From the NCBI GenBank assembly GCA_938015805.1, contig CALLXF010000040.1, positions 1-52,618 on the forward strand: a stretch of DNA of 52,618 nucleotides, written 5' to 3'. The position numbers and the translations under genes are program-made. The DNA comes from an uncultured Saprospiraceae bacterium. GTDB taxonomy: Bacteria > Bacteroidota > Bacteroidia > Chitinophagales > Saprospiraceae. Shown here in pieces: positions 1 through 8,253 of the stretch; position 1 is the first letter of the stretch; every line of letters starts with the position of its first letter. The notes beneath the pieces are model-generated. The model was not told where the DNA came from. It did not search any database and was given only the letters and a program-made list of their open reading frames with translations.

Positions 1-486
1 ATTGATAATAGCGATTTTCTCTTGTACTTTTTCTATAAAATCTCTCATGTAAGCCGGATTACTTTCTATTTGTAAATCTAGACGCCAGTTTCTTACATTT
101 CCTCCTTGTACGTATTCTATATGCAAACCTCCCCAGTCTCCACAGTCAGGACATCCAAAAACCTCATCTGTCTCATCTAGTAGTCCAGTGGGAAAATCAT
201 TTACGAGATCTTTTACCAATTCATATTTTTCCATCGGCAGCAAATAGAAATCATAATCTCCTCCACCGTAGTTATCGGTTGCATCTTCGTATAATTCATT
301 CGCCGTCAAGGCAAAAGTCTCTATACATCCCTCACCTCCACATTCTCCAAAAAAATGTCCAAAAACTAAATAGTCTTCTCCTAAATCCCCTAGCGTCACC
401 TCTGGATCATTCTCACTACATGAGCTGAGTAGAACAAATAGAGAAGTTAAGTAAAAGCATTTTTTTAAGATGATAGGAATCCTCAT
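1..486 (-). CDS. Hypothetical lipoprotein, 3' end outside window
   Basis: Reading the minus strand from the ATG at 486 gives 162 codons with no stop before the window edge, so the gene is cut by the edge and its true length is unknown. Residues 1-23 form a hydrophobic leader ending in LLSSC, a lipobox that places the protein in an outer or inner membrane as a lipoprotein. The mature part has a Gly/Cys-rich segment (FGECGGEGC), a tyrosine/acidic stretch, and a CPDCG pair that could bind metal or form a disulfide. No enzyme motif is recognised; similar small secreted proteins of unknown function are common in Bacteroidota. Function is not assigned. The open frame, lipobox and codon usage support a real gene. 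Confidence 0.75.
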   Translation of the reverse strand, partial: MRIPIILKKCFYLTSLFVLLSSCSENDPEVTLGDLGEDYLVFGHFFGECGGEGCIETFALTANELYEDATDNYGGGDYDFYLLPMEKYELVKDLVNDFPTGLLDETDEVFGCPDCGDWGGLHIEYVQGGNVRNWRLDLQIESNPAYMRDFIEKVQEKIAIIN

Positions 487-776
487 AATCACTTATTTTT
501 TATGTATTTTCTTTATTTATATATTTTCAATGTCACTAGGCTAGACGGTAAAAGTTGGTATAATGGTTGGGTTGGGTTCGGAAACTATCTTAAATCAATT
601 ACTCATGTTAAGATTATTAGATCGCACTCTAGAGAAACAAATCGAATATGGTCGTGAGTAACCAAAATAAGATATCAAGTAGAATCTATAATATGGTTTT
701 AAGAAAATTTATGATCGGAGATCTGCATTACATTGGGTTTAACCCAAATAAGACTAGCCTTATGCCCAAATAAACA
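487..776. other. Intergenic region, no gene seen
   Basis: About 290 bases between the partial lipoprotein gene and the terminator of the next minus-strand gene. No ORF with a plausible start is visible on either strand. It contains one near-perfect inverted repeat, TTGGGTTTAACCCAA at 733-747, with no T-run typical of a terminator; its role is unknown. Confidence 0.5.
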
Positions 777-804
777 AAGGCGTCTACATTTCTGTAAACG
801 CCTT
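777..804 (-). terminator. Rho-independent terminator of the CX4CH lipoprotein gene
   Basis: AAGGCGTCTACA and TGTAAACGCCTT form a 12-bp stem with one mismatch and a 4-nt loop. In the minus direction it is followed by the T-rich TGTTTATTTGGG. It lies about 30 bases after the stop of the minus-strand gene at 835. Confidence 0.7.
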
Positions 805-834
805 CATCGTCATTTCATACTGATTTGCTCTTTA

Positions 835-1194
835 TTACTCGGGTGCTCCGTCGTTTACCCAAGCTTCTATTTTTGCTATCCGACAGTCAGATATCATATC
901 CGAACCTGATGGAAAAGGCATGGCTACAAAACCATCCTCATGTTTTATCGCTCCGACGATCCGATCTGGACCATCTAGTTCTAGTTTTACTGCAGCATAG
1001 TTATGCAACTCAGGAGAGGTCGCCCCTTGTGCATGACAGGTAGGTATGGCACAGGTACTATTAAATATACTCGCTATATCATCGGTATAAGTCATATCTA
1101 AAGTATCACATGATGGAGTCATGGGATCATCATCACCTCCGCATGCCATAAAAATCAATAACATTCCTAAGAAACAAACAATCTTTGATTTCAT
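835..1194 (-). CDS. Small c-type-cytochrome-like lipoprotein (CX4CH)
   Basis: 119 residues. A hydrophobic leader ends at Cys18 (IFMACGG), marking a lipoprotein. The mature part reads like a small haem-c module: a YTDDIASIF lead-in, then C48-AIPT-C53-H54, a haem-attachment motif with four rather than two spacer residues, then a candidate axial Met at about 92 (AMPFPSG) and a closing helix ending WVNDGAPE. This order (DI..IF, C..CH, MP.G, I..W...GA) matches short cytochrome-like domains seen in Bacteroidota and Planctomycetes proteins, many with the same CX4CH variant. It is inferred to carry electrons in the periplasm or at the surface; haem binding is not proven. It is divergent from the YihY gene, with a palindrome between them, and followed by its own terminator. 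Confidence 0.7.
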   Translation of the reverse strand: MKSKIVCFLGMLLIFMACGGDDDPMTPSCDTLDMTYTDDIASIFNSTCAIPTCHAQGATSPELHNYAAVKLELDGPDRIVGAIKHEDGFVAMPFPSGSDMISDCRIAKIEAWVNDGAPE

Positions 1195-1211
1195 CTAACT
1201 ACTTTTGAAGT

Positions 1212-1225
1212 TGTAATATATTACA
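1212..1225. promoter_or_regulatory. 14-bp palindrome between divergent genes
   Basis: TGTAATATATTACA is a perfect dyad lying between the divergent starts of the haem-type lipoprotein (1194, minus) and the YihY-family gene (1253, plus). The position suits an operator for a dimeric regulator, but an AT-rich palindrome could also arise by chance. Confidence 0.35.
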
Positions 1226-1252
1226 TTGTCATTTAAATGTCACGTAAAAGGG

Positions 1253-2191
1253 ATGAGTTTTCTTAAAAAAATGGAAGAGTGGCCGCTGATACCCAGTTTT
1301 ATCAAGCTCACTCAGAAAGTATCGTTTCCAGGATTCCAAGGCGTCCCGATCTATAATGTAGTTACATTTATCTATAAGGAACTACTCAAAGATGATATTA
1401 TCATGCGAGCTAATTCGATTGCATTTAGCATTTTTTTATCTCTGTTCCCTACCTTAATTTTCTTTTTTACGATCGTCCCTCTGGTCTACTCGACTACTAA
1501 TCTGATAGATATCATAGATTCTTCATTGATTAATTTTATGCCTGTCGATGCCCACACCTATTTGATGCAAATTATCAAAGACATTTTATCTATAAAACGA
1601 GAGGGGTTACTTTCTTTTGGTTTTATACTGGCTTTGTTTTTTGGGTCGAGTGGTGTAAAGACACTGATGATGGGTTTTGATAAATCTTATAACTACCGTC
1701 GTACTTTTAAGCGACGTAGCTTTTTAAAATACCAGATTACTTCTGTTGCACTTACTCTAGTACTAGCTCTGATGCTTCTCGTGGCTGTTGTACTTATCGT
1801 ACTAGGAAAACAGGTACTATCGAGTACTTTTGATTATTTTGCTTTGGGCGAATTTACATCTCAGATATTTAGAATATTGCGATGGATAGTCGTTGCTGTT
1901 TTCTTTTATTTTACAATTTCCATTATCTATCGTTACGGTCCGAGTATGTATAAACGGACAAAAATTTTTAACATCGGAGCTTATCTAGCGACACTATTAA
2001 TCATCGTTATCTCTTTACTGTTCTCTTATTTTGTTAATCGTTTTGGGCAATATAACGAGCTATACGGTTCTATCGGTGCATTGATCGTAGTAATGCTGTG
2101 GCTTCAGTTTAATGCCGTGATTTTGTTGATCGGTTTTGAGCTAAATACGAGTATTGCGGTAAATCGAAATCTTATTTCTGAGGAGGCTTGA
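1253..2191 (+). CDS. YihY/BrkB-family inner membrane protein
   Basis: 312 residues from the ATG at 1253; a longer reading begins at a TTG at 1226, but that would start against the palindrome, so the ATG is preferred. The protein has a short cytoplasmic N-terminus, the family's RANSIAFSIFLSLFPTLIFF segment at the first membrane helix, and about six membrane-spanning helices, ending in GSIGALIVVMLWLQFNAVILLIGFELN, which matches the conserved C-terminal region of the YihY (formerly 'ribonuclease BN') family. The molecular role of the family is unsettled; the RNase BN label is a historical error. Full length for the family. No operon partner is evident. Confidence 0.88.
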   Translation: MSFLKKMEEWPLIPSFIKLTQKVSFPGFQGVPIYNVVTFIYKELLKDDIIMRANSIAFSIFLSLFPTLIFFFTIVPLVYSTTNLIDIIDSSLINFMPVDAHTYLMQIIKDILSIKREGLLSFGFILALFFGSSGVKTLMMGFDKSYNYRRTFKRRSFLKYQITSVALTLVLALMLLVAVVLIVLGKQVLSSTFDYFALGEFTSQIFRILRWIVVAVFFYFTISIIYRYGPSMYKRTKIFNIGAYLATLLIIVISLLFSYFVNRFGQYNELYGSIGALIVVMLWLQFNAVILLIGFELNTSIAVNRNLISEEA

Positions 2192-2594
2192 TTAAGGTGT
2201 TGAGATTTTTTAAATTTTAAAGTTGTCGAGGTGTTCCCATAAGCCGTAATTCTCATAGTAAAGCATTATGCAATCATCATTAATGTGAAGAAAACTATTT
2301 TAAATGGTTTGAAATTGTAAAATGTAGCAATATTGCATTAAAAAATTGCTAAATGATGAATGATTACTTCGTTCTTTTGCCATAAATTTTACGACAGATT
2401 TTATTCGTTCAACATATACGTAAAAATAGATATATGTCTATTGCCTACATTACCCATTTTATAGGTATTTACTTGATTCTAGTACAATTTAAAAGTAGGC
2501 TTTATTGGCTTTAGGCCGAATAATAATCGTCATAATGACAAATACCAAGACTGATTTAAAATTAAAATAATTTAAAATTAATGTAACCAAACTA
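2192..2594. other. Intergenic region without recognised gene
   Basis: About 400 very AT-rich bases between the YihY-family gene and the promoter of the small transcription unit. No convincing ORF, tRNA or strong hairpin is seen. Confidence 0.5.
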
Positions 2595-2625
2595 TTGTTT
2601 GGTACGTCTTACTAGTGTAATTTTG
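2595..2625 (+). promoter_or_regulatory. Bacteroidota-type promoter of small transcription unit
   Basis: TTG at 2595-2597, 20 bases, then TAATTTTG at 2618-2625. This matches the Bacteroidota housekeeping promoter pattern (TTG, 19-20 bases, TAnnTTTG). It predicts a transcript start near 2632, about 18 bases before a short ORF. Confidence 0.65.
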
Positions 2626-2649
2626 TATTTCAATTTTAAAAAATAGAAA

Positions 2650-2721
2650 ATGTTTAAAAGAAGATTCAGAAGAAAGTATACTGTTGCAGCATTAAATGCT
2701 CCGGTTACCAAAAGCATGTAA
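2650..2721 (+). CDS. Possible 23-residue cationic peptide
   Basis: ATG at 2650 opens a 23-codon frame: an Arg/Lys-rich first half (MFKRRFRRKY) and a neutral second half (TVAALNAPVTKSM). It sits between a good promoter (2595-2625) and a strong terminator (2811-2850), so an RNA of about 220 nt is very likely made. Whether the frame is translated is not known. It has no signal peptide and no recognised family; the unit could instead be a non-coding RNA. A leader peptide is less likely because no gene is downstream before the terminator. Confidence 0.4.
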   Translation: MFKRRFRRKYTVAALNAPVTKSM

Positions 2722-2810
2722 GCGAGAGGACAATTCTATTTTAAACCACCAATTTTATCTTCTCAGAAGTAAAATTTAAGTTTTAAAATAAGCGTAACAA
2801 CAGTATAATT

Positions 2811-2850
2811 AGAGAGGAATGCAAGCAGCTTGTGTTCCTCTCTTTTTGTT
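2811..2850 (+). terminator. Strong rho-independent terminator
   Basis: AGAGAGGAA (2811-2819) pairs with TTCCTCTCT (2834-2842), with an inner CAAG/CTTG pairing, followed by TTTTGTTTTAT. It ends the small transcription unit that starts near 2632. Confidence 0.88.
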
Positions 2851-3075
2851 TTATAGCTCAAGGATATCCGGCTATTTCCTTTCTTCATAATAAATCCAGT
2901 TTTGAGATTATAGTATTGTTCTCAGACCAAGTTTCTGGCATCTCTACCTTAGACCATATACAGTTATCAATTTAAAGTTTTTGCAAATCATTCCTTAGGG
3001 TGAGGAGCTAGCTTATGATGCCTCGCATATTTGTGATCGTTAATCATTATTGAACAACTTCTAAATTTTACTACA

Positions 3076-3795
3076 ATGAAAACTTTAAGAATTTTATGTT
3101 TTGCAATCGTGACACTTGCGATGTCAACTTTTAGTCATGCACAAACTTGTACTGGTTTTGGGCCGGTTTTAAAAACGGGATGGGAACATGTTTATAATGC
3201 AGTACACCCTGTAGGAAAACAAATGCTGACTCTTATTCCTGTTGCTGGACAGAATAGAGATTTTACTAATGCCGTCTCTGAGTCTTCTGTTGCTTTACAC
3301 AAATTTATTTTCGAAGACAACCGTCAGTCATGGACAACTATCGGTGCAAGATCTTTATTTGTTCCAGATAGAGAACATGGTAATCTTGCCAAAATGGGTG
3401 TAGGTGGTGCACGTACTTTTACGACAGCTCCTTTATTCTACGACGAACTAGACATCACGATAAATAAGACTGATGGAAAAGCAAAAACGACAATCGCAAT
3501 CTGTACTTATGATTCTAAAAGCGGTAATAAGATGAATGTGAAAGAATATACTTTTGATAATGGAAAGTATACTCGTAAAAAGACATTTACGATTAAAAAT
3601 GTTTTTGGTAAATCTGTATCCGTCTTTTTAAAAAATAGATCCGTCGCTAACACATTTAAATACACTATTTCTACTAAAGGACGATCGGATACTAAGAAAC
3701 AAAAGAAAAGAGTACAAGGAAATAGCAATACTATATCCAGTAAAAAAACAGTAAAGCGTACAACTAAAGGTAAAGGATATAGAAGAAACAGATAG
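3076..3795 (+). CDS. Secreted protein with basic C-terminal tail, unknown
   Basis: 239 residues. Residues 1-22 are a Sec signal peptide ending SHAQ. The body (about 23-195) has no recognised enzyme motif; it contains an invariant-looking TWTTIGARSL-type segment and alternating polar/hydrophobic stretches that suggest beta structure. The last 45 residues are very basic (repeated KK, KR, TTKGKGYRRNR), unusual for a secreted protein and suggestive of binding to nucleic acid, polyanionic polysaccharide or the cell surface. It has its own terminator directly after the stop and no operon partner. Function is not assigned. Confidence 0.75.
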   Translation: MKTLRILCFAIVTLAMSTFSHAQTCTGFGPVLKTGWEHVYNAVHPVGKQMLTLIPVAGQNRDFTNAVSESSVALHKFIFEDNRQSWTTIGARSLFVPDREHGNLAKMGVGGARTFTTAPLFYDELDITINKTDGKAKTTIAICTYDSKSGNKMNVKEYTFDNGKYTRKKTFTIKNVFGKSVSVFLKNRSVANTFKYTISTKGRSDTKKQKKRVQGNSNTISSKKTVKRTTKGKGYRRNR

Positions 3796-3854
3796 ACTCT
3801 ACCCTTCTGTTTTATAAATGAACAAGACTTTATAAAAGTTAAAAAATATGGTCA

Positions 3855-3888
3855 AGAGATTTACAGAAATGTAAGTCTCTTTTTTTTT
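3855..3888 (+). terminator. Rho-independent terminator between convergent genes
   Basis: AGAGATTTAC pairs with GTAAGTCTCT across a 6-nt loop and is followed by eight T. It ends the secreted-protein transcript on the plus strand. In the reverse direction it is followed by a T-rich run (3841-3854), so it may also serve the LytTR operon ending at 3887. Confidence 0.85.
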
Positions 3889-4648
3889 AACGATCGATCC
3901 AGTTTCTAAACTCTGGTGTTTTGGCTGTACTGGTATGGACAACTTCAGCAAGACCTTTCATTTTAATCGCCATTCTATTTTTAAAATACGGTTCGATTTT
4001 TTCTATGTAATCTATGTTTATTATCTCGCTCCTATTAATCCTAAAAAAAAGATCTGGATTTACTTTGGATTCTATCGCACCTAGAGAATAATTAACCACG
4101 TGTTTTTCTCCATTTTTATCTACAGCAAAACTAAAATCACCATTAGCGAGAAATGAAGAAATATCGGGAGTATTTATGAGTTTTATTCCTCCTTTCTTTT
4201 TGACTGTAAAACGCTGCTTATAATTTTTAGTCTCTTTGATAATTTCTATGTCCTCTAAAACAGCAGGATCTATTACACCTCGCTCTTCCGAATCAAACAA
4301 TGTCCGATATTTATCAACCGCTTCTTTAAATTTATCCTCATCATAGGGTTTCAGTAAGTACGCTATGCCGTTAGTTTTAAAAGCCTCTAAGACATACTGA
4401 TCAAAAGCAGTACAAAAAATAATAGGACATTGGACTTTTACATCTCGGAATATGGATAATGACTGTCCATCAAGTAACTCGATGTCAGAAAAAATCAATT
4501 GGATATCAGGATTTTTTTTCAGTAATCTCTTAGCCTCATTTATAGATCTGGCCCATCCTTTAAACTGTACATCTGGAAAATGCTTTTCGATAAAACTAAC
4601 CAGCTTATCATATGCGGGAATCTCGTCCTCAAATATTAGTATATTCAT
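3887..4648 (-). CDS. LytTR-family response regulator
   Basis: 253 residues. An N-terminal receiver domain (about 1-120) shows the acidic pair E7/D8, the phospho-acceptor D55 (in IFSDIELLDG) and the conserved Lys in LLKPYDED. The C-terminal half (about 140-253) is a LytTR DNA-binding domain (KKGGIKLI, FFRINRSEIIN, YFKNRMAIKMKG). It is the output of the two-component pair with the LytS-type kinase just upstream, whose stop overlaps this start by one base, so the two are translationally coupled. It likely controls its own operon, including the beta-barrel protein; the other targets are unknown. Confidence 0.93.
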   Translation of the reverse strand: MNILIFEDEIPAYDKLVSFIEKHFPDVQFKGWARSINEAKRLLKKNPDIQLIFSDIELLDGQSLSIFRDVKVQCPIIFCTAFDQYVLEAFKTNGIAYLLKPYDEDKFKEAVDKYRTLFDSEERGVIDPAVLEDIEIIKETKNYKQRFTVKKKGGIKLINTPDISSFLANGDFSFAVDKNGEKHVVNYSLGAIESKVNPDLFFRINRSEIINIDYIEKIEPYFKNRMAIKMKGLAEVVHTSTAKTPEFRNWIDR

Positions 4649-5655
4649 CAGTCTACCTCTTTTATTAACGGGAGCACGAGGGTATATTTATCATCTACTA
4701 TAATCTCTACGGGTTGATCTGTAAGCAGTGCAAATCGGGCTTGTAAGTTTTTAAATCCTGTTTTTGTAGACTCCGCTGTTTTTTGCTTAAGTCTCAGATC
4801 ATTAGTAACAATGACCTTATCCTCATGGACAATTATATCAGTATAAATGGGATCCTCTGCCTGACCTATATTATGTTTAACCACATTCTCGATTAAGGTC
4901 TGCAAAGCACCTGGAGGAATCCATACCTCTTCTTTCCCATCCATGCCTTCTACAGAAAACTGATAGGCAGACCCAAATCTTTTCTCAATCAAAAACATAT
5001 AATTTTTTGCAAAATTTATCTCGTCCTCTAAAGGAACGATTTCGTCATCTTTTGTACTGATCAGATATCTATATAGTTGTGATAATTTTTGCAAATAGGC
5101 TTTGGCAACTGTTGGATCTGAATCTATGAGTGAGTCTACCGTGTTTAAATTATTAAATAAAAAATGAGGGTCTATTTGTGCCTTGAGGAGTCTTAGTTCG
5201 CTCTCTCTTTTTTCCTTTTCCTTAGCCTGTACTTCTAACTGAGCATCATAAAATTTCTTACCTAAAAACACACCAAGTAAAATACCTGCATTCTGAGCAG
5301 AAGTCGCTATACCCCACAACCACACCTTAAACGTAAATAAATATTTCTCTAAAAACTTAGCCCCTTCTCCCTCAGTTAAGTTATAAAAATAAATCTCTAG
5401 AACTCCGGCTATAGCCATAAGCACAGCAGTACAAAGAAAAAGAAGAAATATTTTGTTCTTAGGAAAAAAATAAGGGAAGAAAATAAATACGATAATATAT
5501 ACTACTGTAAAACTAAAAGTAACATATATCAGCGTATCTAATAAAGCCTCGACGATCTGCGTACTAAAGTCATAAGTGCTAAGCGTAACAGCTATGCCGA
5601 TCACATAAAACAATACCAGCATATAGATATCAGACTTATTTAATTTATACCCCAT
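4648..5655 (-). CDS. LytS-type sensor histidine kinase
   Basis: 335 residues. The first 135 residues hold about four membrane helices without a large periplasmic sensor domain. After a short charged linker comes the His_kinase signature LKAQIDPHFLFNNLN with the phospho-accepting His164, then an ATPase region with the N-box LQTLIENVVKHN and a shortened G-box region (TGFKNLQARFALL). This is the YehU/LytS architecture typical of Bacteroidota partners of LytTR regulators. It is the middle gene of a tight minus-strand operon: three bases after the beta-barrel gene, one-base overlap with the regulator. The signal sensed is unknown. Confidence 0.92.
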   Translation of the reverse strand: MGYKLNKSDIYMLVLFYVIGIAVTLSTYDFSTQIVEALLDTLIYVTFSFTVVYIIVFIFFPYFFPKNKIFLLFLCTAVLMAIAGVLEIYFYNLTEGEGAKFLEKYLFTFKVWLWGIATSAQNAGILLGVFLGKKFYDAQLEVQAKEKEKRESELRLLKAQIDPHFLFNNLNTVDSLIDSDPTVAKAYLQKLSQLYRYLISTKDDEIVPLEDEINFAKNYMFLIEKRFGSAYQFSVEGMDGKEEVWIPPGALQTLIENVVKHNIGQAEDPIYTDIIVHEDKVIVTNDLRLKQKTAESTKTGFKNLQARFALLTDQPVEIIVDDKYTLVLPLIKEVD

Positions 5656-5658
5656 TAT

Positions 5659-8064
5659 TTATTTACCTTGAGATGCTCTTCTTAATTCTTCTGAAGCAGA
5701 ACCTGAATTTTTCTTTTTAGACTTTAGGTGCTGATTCCCAAATTTATAAGAAAATCTCGCATTAACCACAGGAGCTTGCCATCTAACTATTAAATCCATA
5801 TCCTGCTGATAGTCGACACTAGCATGCCAGAAACGATTTACAAAATCTTCTACACCGATACTGAACTTTGCTTTATTATCCCAGAATTTCTTAGACATCC
5901 CAAATTCGCTACCAAATAAATATTCCGAATTAAAAATACCTTCTTGGTTAGAGGAAGTATACCACCCTCCGATCTCTGCATTTATATCTCCCGGAAGCTT
6001 AAATTCTGCTTGTAAAAATAATGTCGTATTCCATTTAGACCTTTCAAAAAAAGCATCATTGTAAAAAGAATTAAAAGAAGTTCTGGAAACGATTGTTCCA
6101 CCGTAACCGCTAATACCAGGAATAAAATCTAAAGGAAAAAACAAGCTCGTTGCAAAACTAGATCGCTCATCAAAATTTATATCTGTTTTAAATGCTTCCT
6201 GAGAATCAGATTCTTGCTCCGTAACTTCTACAATAGCATCGTTAGATTTCTTATACTCAATATTAAAAAACGGTTGCCCTTCCATGCTCAAGGTAAACTT
6301 TGCACTGTGGGTCAGCTCTGGCCTCAGGTTCTGATTACCTTGCTCATACGTAAAAGGATCTAAGTAATAGACAAAAGAATTTAGAGAAGAATATCTGGGT
6401 CTGTTTATACGGTAACTATATGCGACGGTAGATTTTAATCCTCCTCCGACATCCCTGGATAAACTAAAACTAGGAAATAGCTTTTCTATTGGTCTAGTAA
6501 GGATCGAGTCCAATGTAATAGACTCCCCTATGGATTCTGATTTTTCGTATCGTAATCCAGCAGTTCCTGACCATGCCCCCATCTTCCAATTTAGTTTACC
6601 GTAACCTGCATAGATCTCCTCATCAAAAAGATACCGATTACTCTGTAGCGGATTATTTACCCATGTACTATCTATAAAAGTAGTAGACTGCAAATCATTA
6701 TCGAGTTCTGCTTTGCTATATTTTGCACCAACTTTTATTTCAAAATTATCATTAAGTGGTTTTGTATAATCTACAGTACTAGCAAAAATCCTAGTATCTC
6801 CTGGTTGGATATATCTTTGCTTAGTAATATTATCATTTATGGTATTAGTGGTGGATAGTATGTTCATTGCATCAACTTTGTACTGAGCCAGACTTAGATC
6901 AAGTTCTAACTTCTGACCAGAAGTATCTATCTCATAAATGTAGTATGGATTTACAGACCTATAAGTCCATGCATTATCTTTTGTGTTATCTGTATCTAAT
7001 GTATAATCCTGAGCTGAAGAAGCGAGTAAATCTACATTAGTAATACTGGTCGCTACCCGCTGATTAGAATTATTATAATACTTAGACTCTAACCCTATGC
7101 GATGCCGATCTGTCATATCCCAGTCCATTCTGATATTACCTCTATAAGTAAGAGGCGTTGCTTTATCTATGTTTAATTGATTATAATTACCATCTAAAGC
7201 ATCATCGATTCCAGATAATCTTCTATCCAGTTGCAATTCTTCTACCCATGCATTTCGAGAAAATCCAAGCCCTGCATTTACGTTAAAACTCCCTTGATAG
7301 TGACTTAGATTTAAGCCGGTAGTGTAGTCCCACAATTCTCCTTTTCCGACACCAAGTGTTACATTTCCATTAGTCCCAAAAAGAGAATTCTTTTTAAGAA
7401 TGATATTTATAATCGGTCCACTTCCTGATGCCTCATATTCTGCTCCCGGCTGATGTATAATCTCGACCTTCTTAATATTATCACCAGGCATATCTCTTAG
7501 TAAAGACTGTACATCCATATACTGAGTAGTTTTTCCATTGAGTAGTATGGTAGGTGATCCAGATCCAGCCATAGATAATCGATCATTAATTACTAGCATA
7601 CCAGGCACTTTTTTCATTACATCGAGCAGGCTTCCGCTGGTATTAGATATATTACCTTCTACATTTACGATCAGCTTATCTGCACGCTGTTCCATCAGTG
7701 GAAGTTTATCTACAATCTCTATAGTCTCTAGTAAATTTTGATCATCTTTTAGAACGATAGCTGATAATTTTACATCCTCTCCGATTACATTAATGCCATC
7801 TAGCATTTCCTCCTGATAACCGAGCATCGTCGCTATCATGTAATAATTTCCAGATTGTATTTTTTTGAAAATAAATTTTCCGTCATCATCAGTAGATTCT
7901 CCTCTGACTAGTGTACTGTCTCCTGAATTATATAAGGCTACAGTAGAGAAGAAAATTCCTTTGCCGTCTTTATCGATAACTGTTCCAGAAATAGACTGTC
8001 CCCATGATGTTACTGTAAGAGAAAGGATAAAAATAGTGGTGGTTACAAAGCTTAGATTTTTCAT
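5659..8064 (-). CDS. Outer-membrane beta-barrel protein (TonB-receptor-like)
   Basis: 801 residues from the ATG at 8064, chosen because it starts directly on a signal peptide (MKNLSFV...SWGQ); an upstream start would add nine polar residues. Residues about 23-110 form a carboxypeptidase-regulatory-like Ig fold (SGTVIDKDGKGIFFSTVAL), 130-215 a plug-like domain (SLLDVMKKVPGM, GSGPIINIILK), and the rest a beta-barrel of the outer-membrane-beta-barrel-3 type. The C-terminus ends in a Lys/Ser-rich tail rather than an aromatic residue. It is the first gene of an operon with LytS and LytTR, an arrangement often seen in this phylum, so it may be a receptor or target of that regulator. Substrate unknown. 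Confidence 0.88.
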   Translation of the reverse strand: MKNLSFVTTTIFILSLTVTSWGQSISGTVIDKDGKGIFFSTVALYNSGDSTLVRGESTDDDGKFIFKKIQSGNYYMIATMLGYQEEMLDGINVIGEDVKLSAIVLKDDQNLLETIEIVDKLPLMEQRADKLIVNVEGNISNTSGSLLDVMKKVPGMLVINDRLSMAGSGSPTILLNGKTTQYMDVQSLLRDMPGDNIKKVEIIHQPGAEYEASGSGPIINIILKKNSLFGTNGNVTLGVGKGELWDYTTGLNLSHYQGSFNVNAGLGFSRNAWVEELQLDRRLSGIDDALDGNYNQLNIDKATPLTYRGNIRMDWDMTDRHRIGLESKYYNNSNQRVATSITNVDLLASSAQDYTLDTDNTKDNAWTYRSVNPYYIYEIDTSGQKLELDLSLAQYKVDAMNILSTTNTINDNITKQRYIQPGDTRIFASTVDYTKPLNDNFEIKVGAKYSKAELDNDLQSTTFIDSTWVNNPLQSNRYLFDEEIYAGYGKLNWKMGAWSGTAGLRYEKSESIGESITLDSILTRPIEKLFPSFSLSRDVGGGLKSTVAYSYRINRPRYSSLNSFVYYLDPFTYEQGNQNLRPELTHSAKFTLSMEGQPFFNIEYKKSNDAIVEVTEQESDSQEAFKTDINFDERSSFATSLFFPLDFIPGISGYGGTIVSRTSFNSFYNDAFFERSKWNTTLFLQAEFKLPGDINAEIGGWYTSSNQEGIFNSEYLFGSEFGMSKKFWDNKAKFSIGVEDFVNRFWHASVDYQQDMDLIVRWQAPVVNARFSYKFGNQHLKSKKKNSGSASEELRRASQGK

Positions 8065-8253
8065 ATTGGATTTGAGTTGTTTTACAACCACAATATCTAT
8101 CTAAACCTAGTTTATAGAAACAAGAAAAGGATGAACTGGGACAAATTTCCGATGAACACACTAATAGAGCAATAACCCAATTTAAAATTCATCAAATTAA
8201 TGTTATATTAAGGTTAGCGACAATAAAATCAAATTTTTGATAAAAATAATCTT

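Noticed and set aside
733-747. TTGGGTTTAACCCAA palindrome as terminator or operator
   Set aside because: It has no T-run on either side and no nearby gene start; left as an unexplained inverted repeat.
1226-1252. TTG start for the YihY-family gene
   Set aside because: It starts directly on the palindrome and adds nine residues absent from the family; the ATG at 1253 is preferred.
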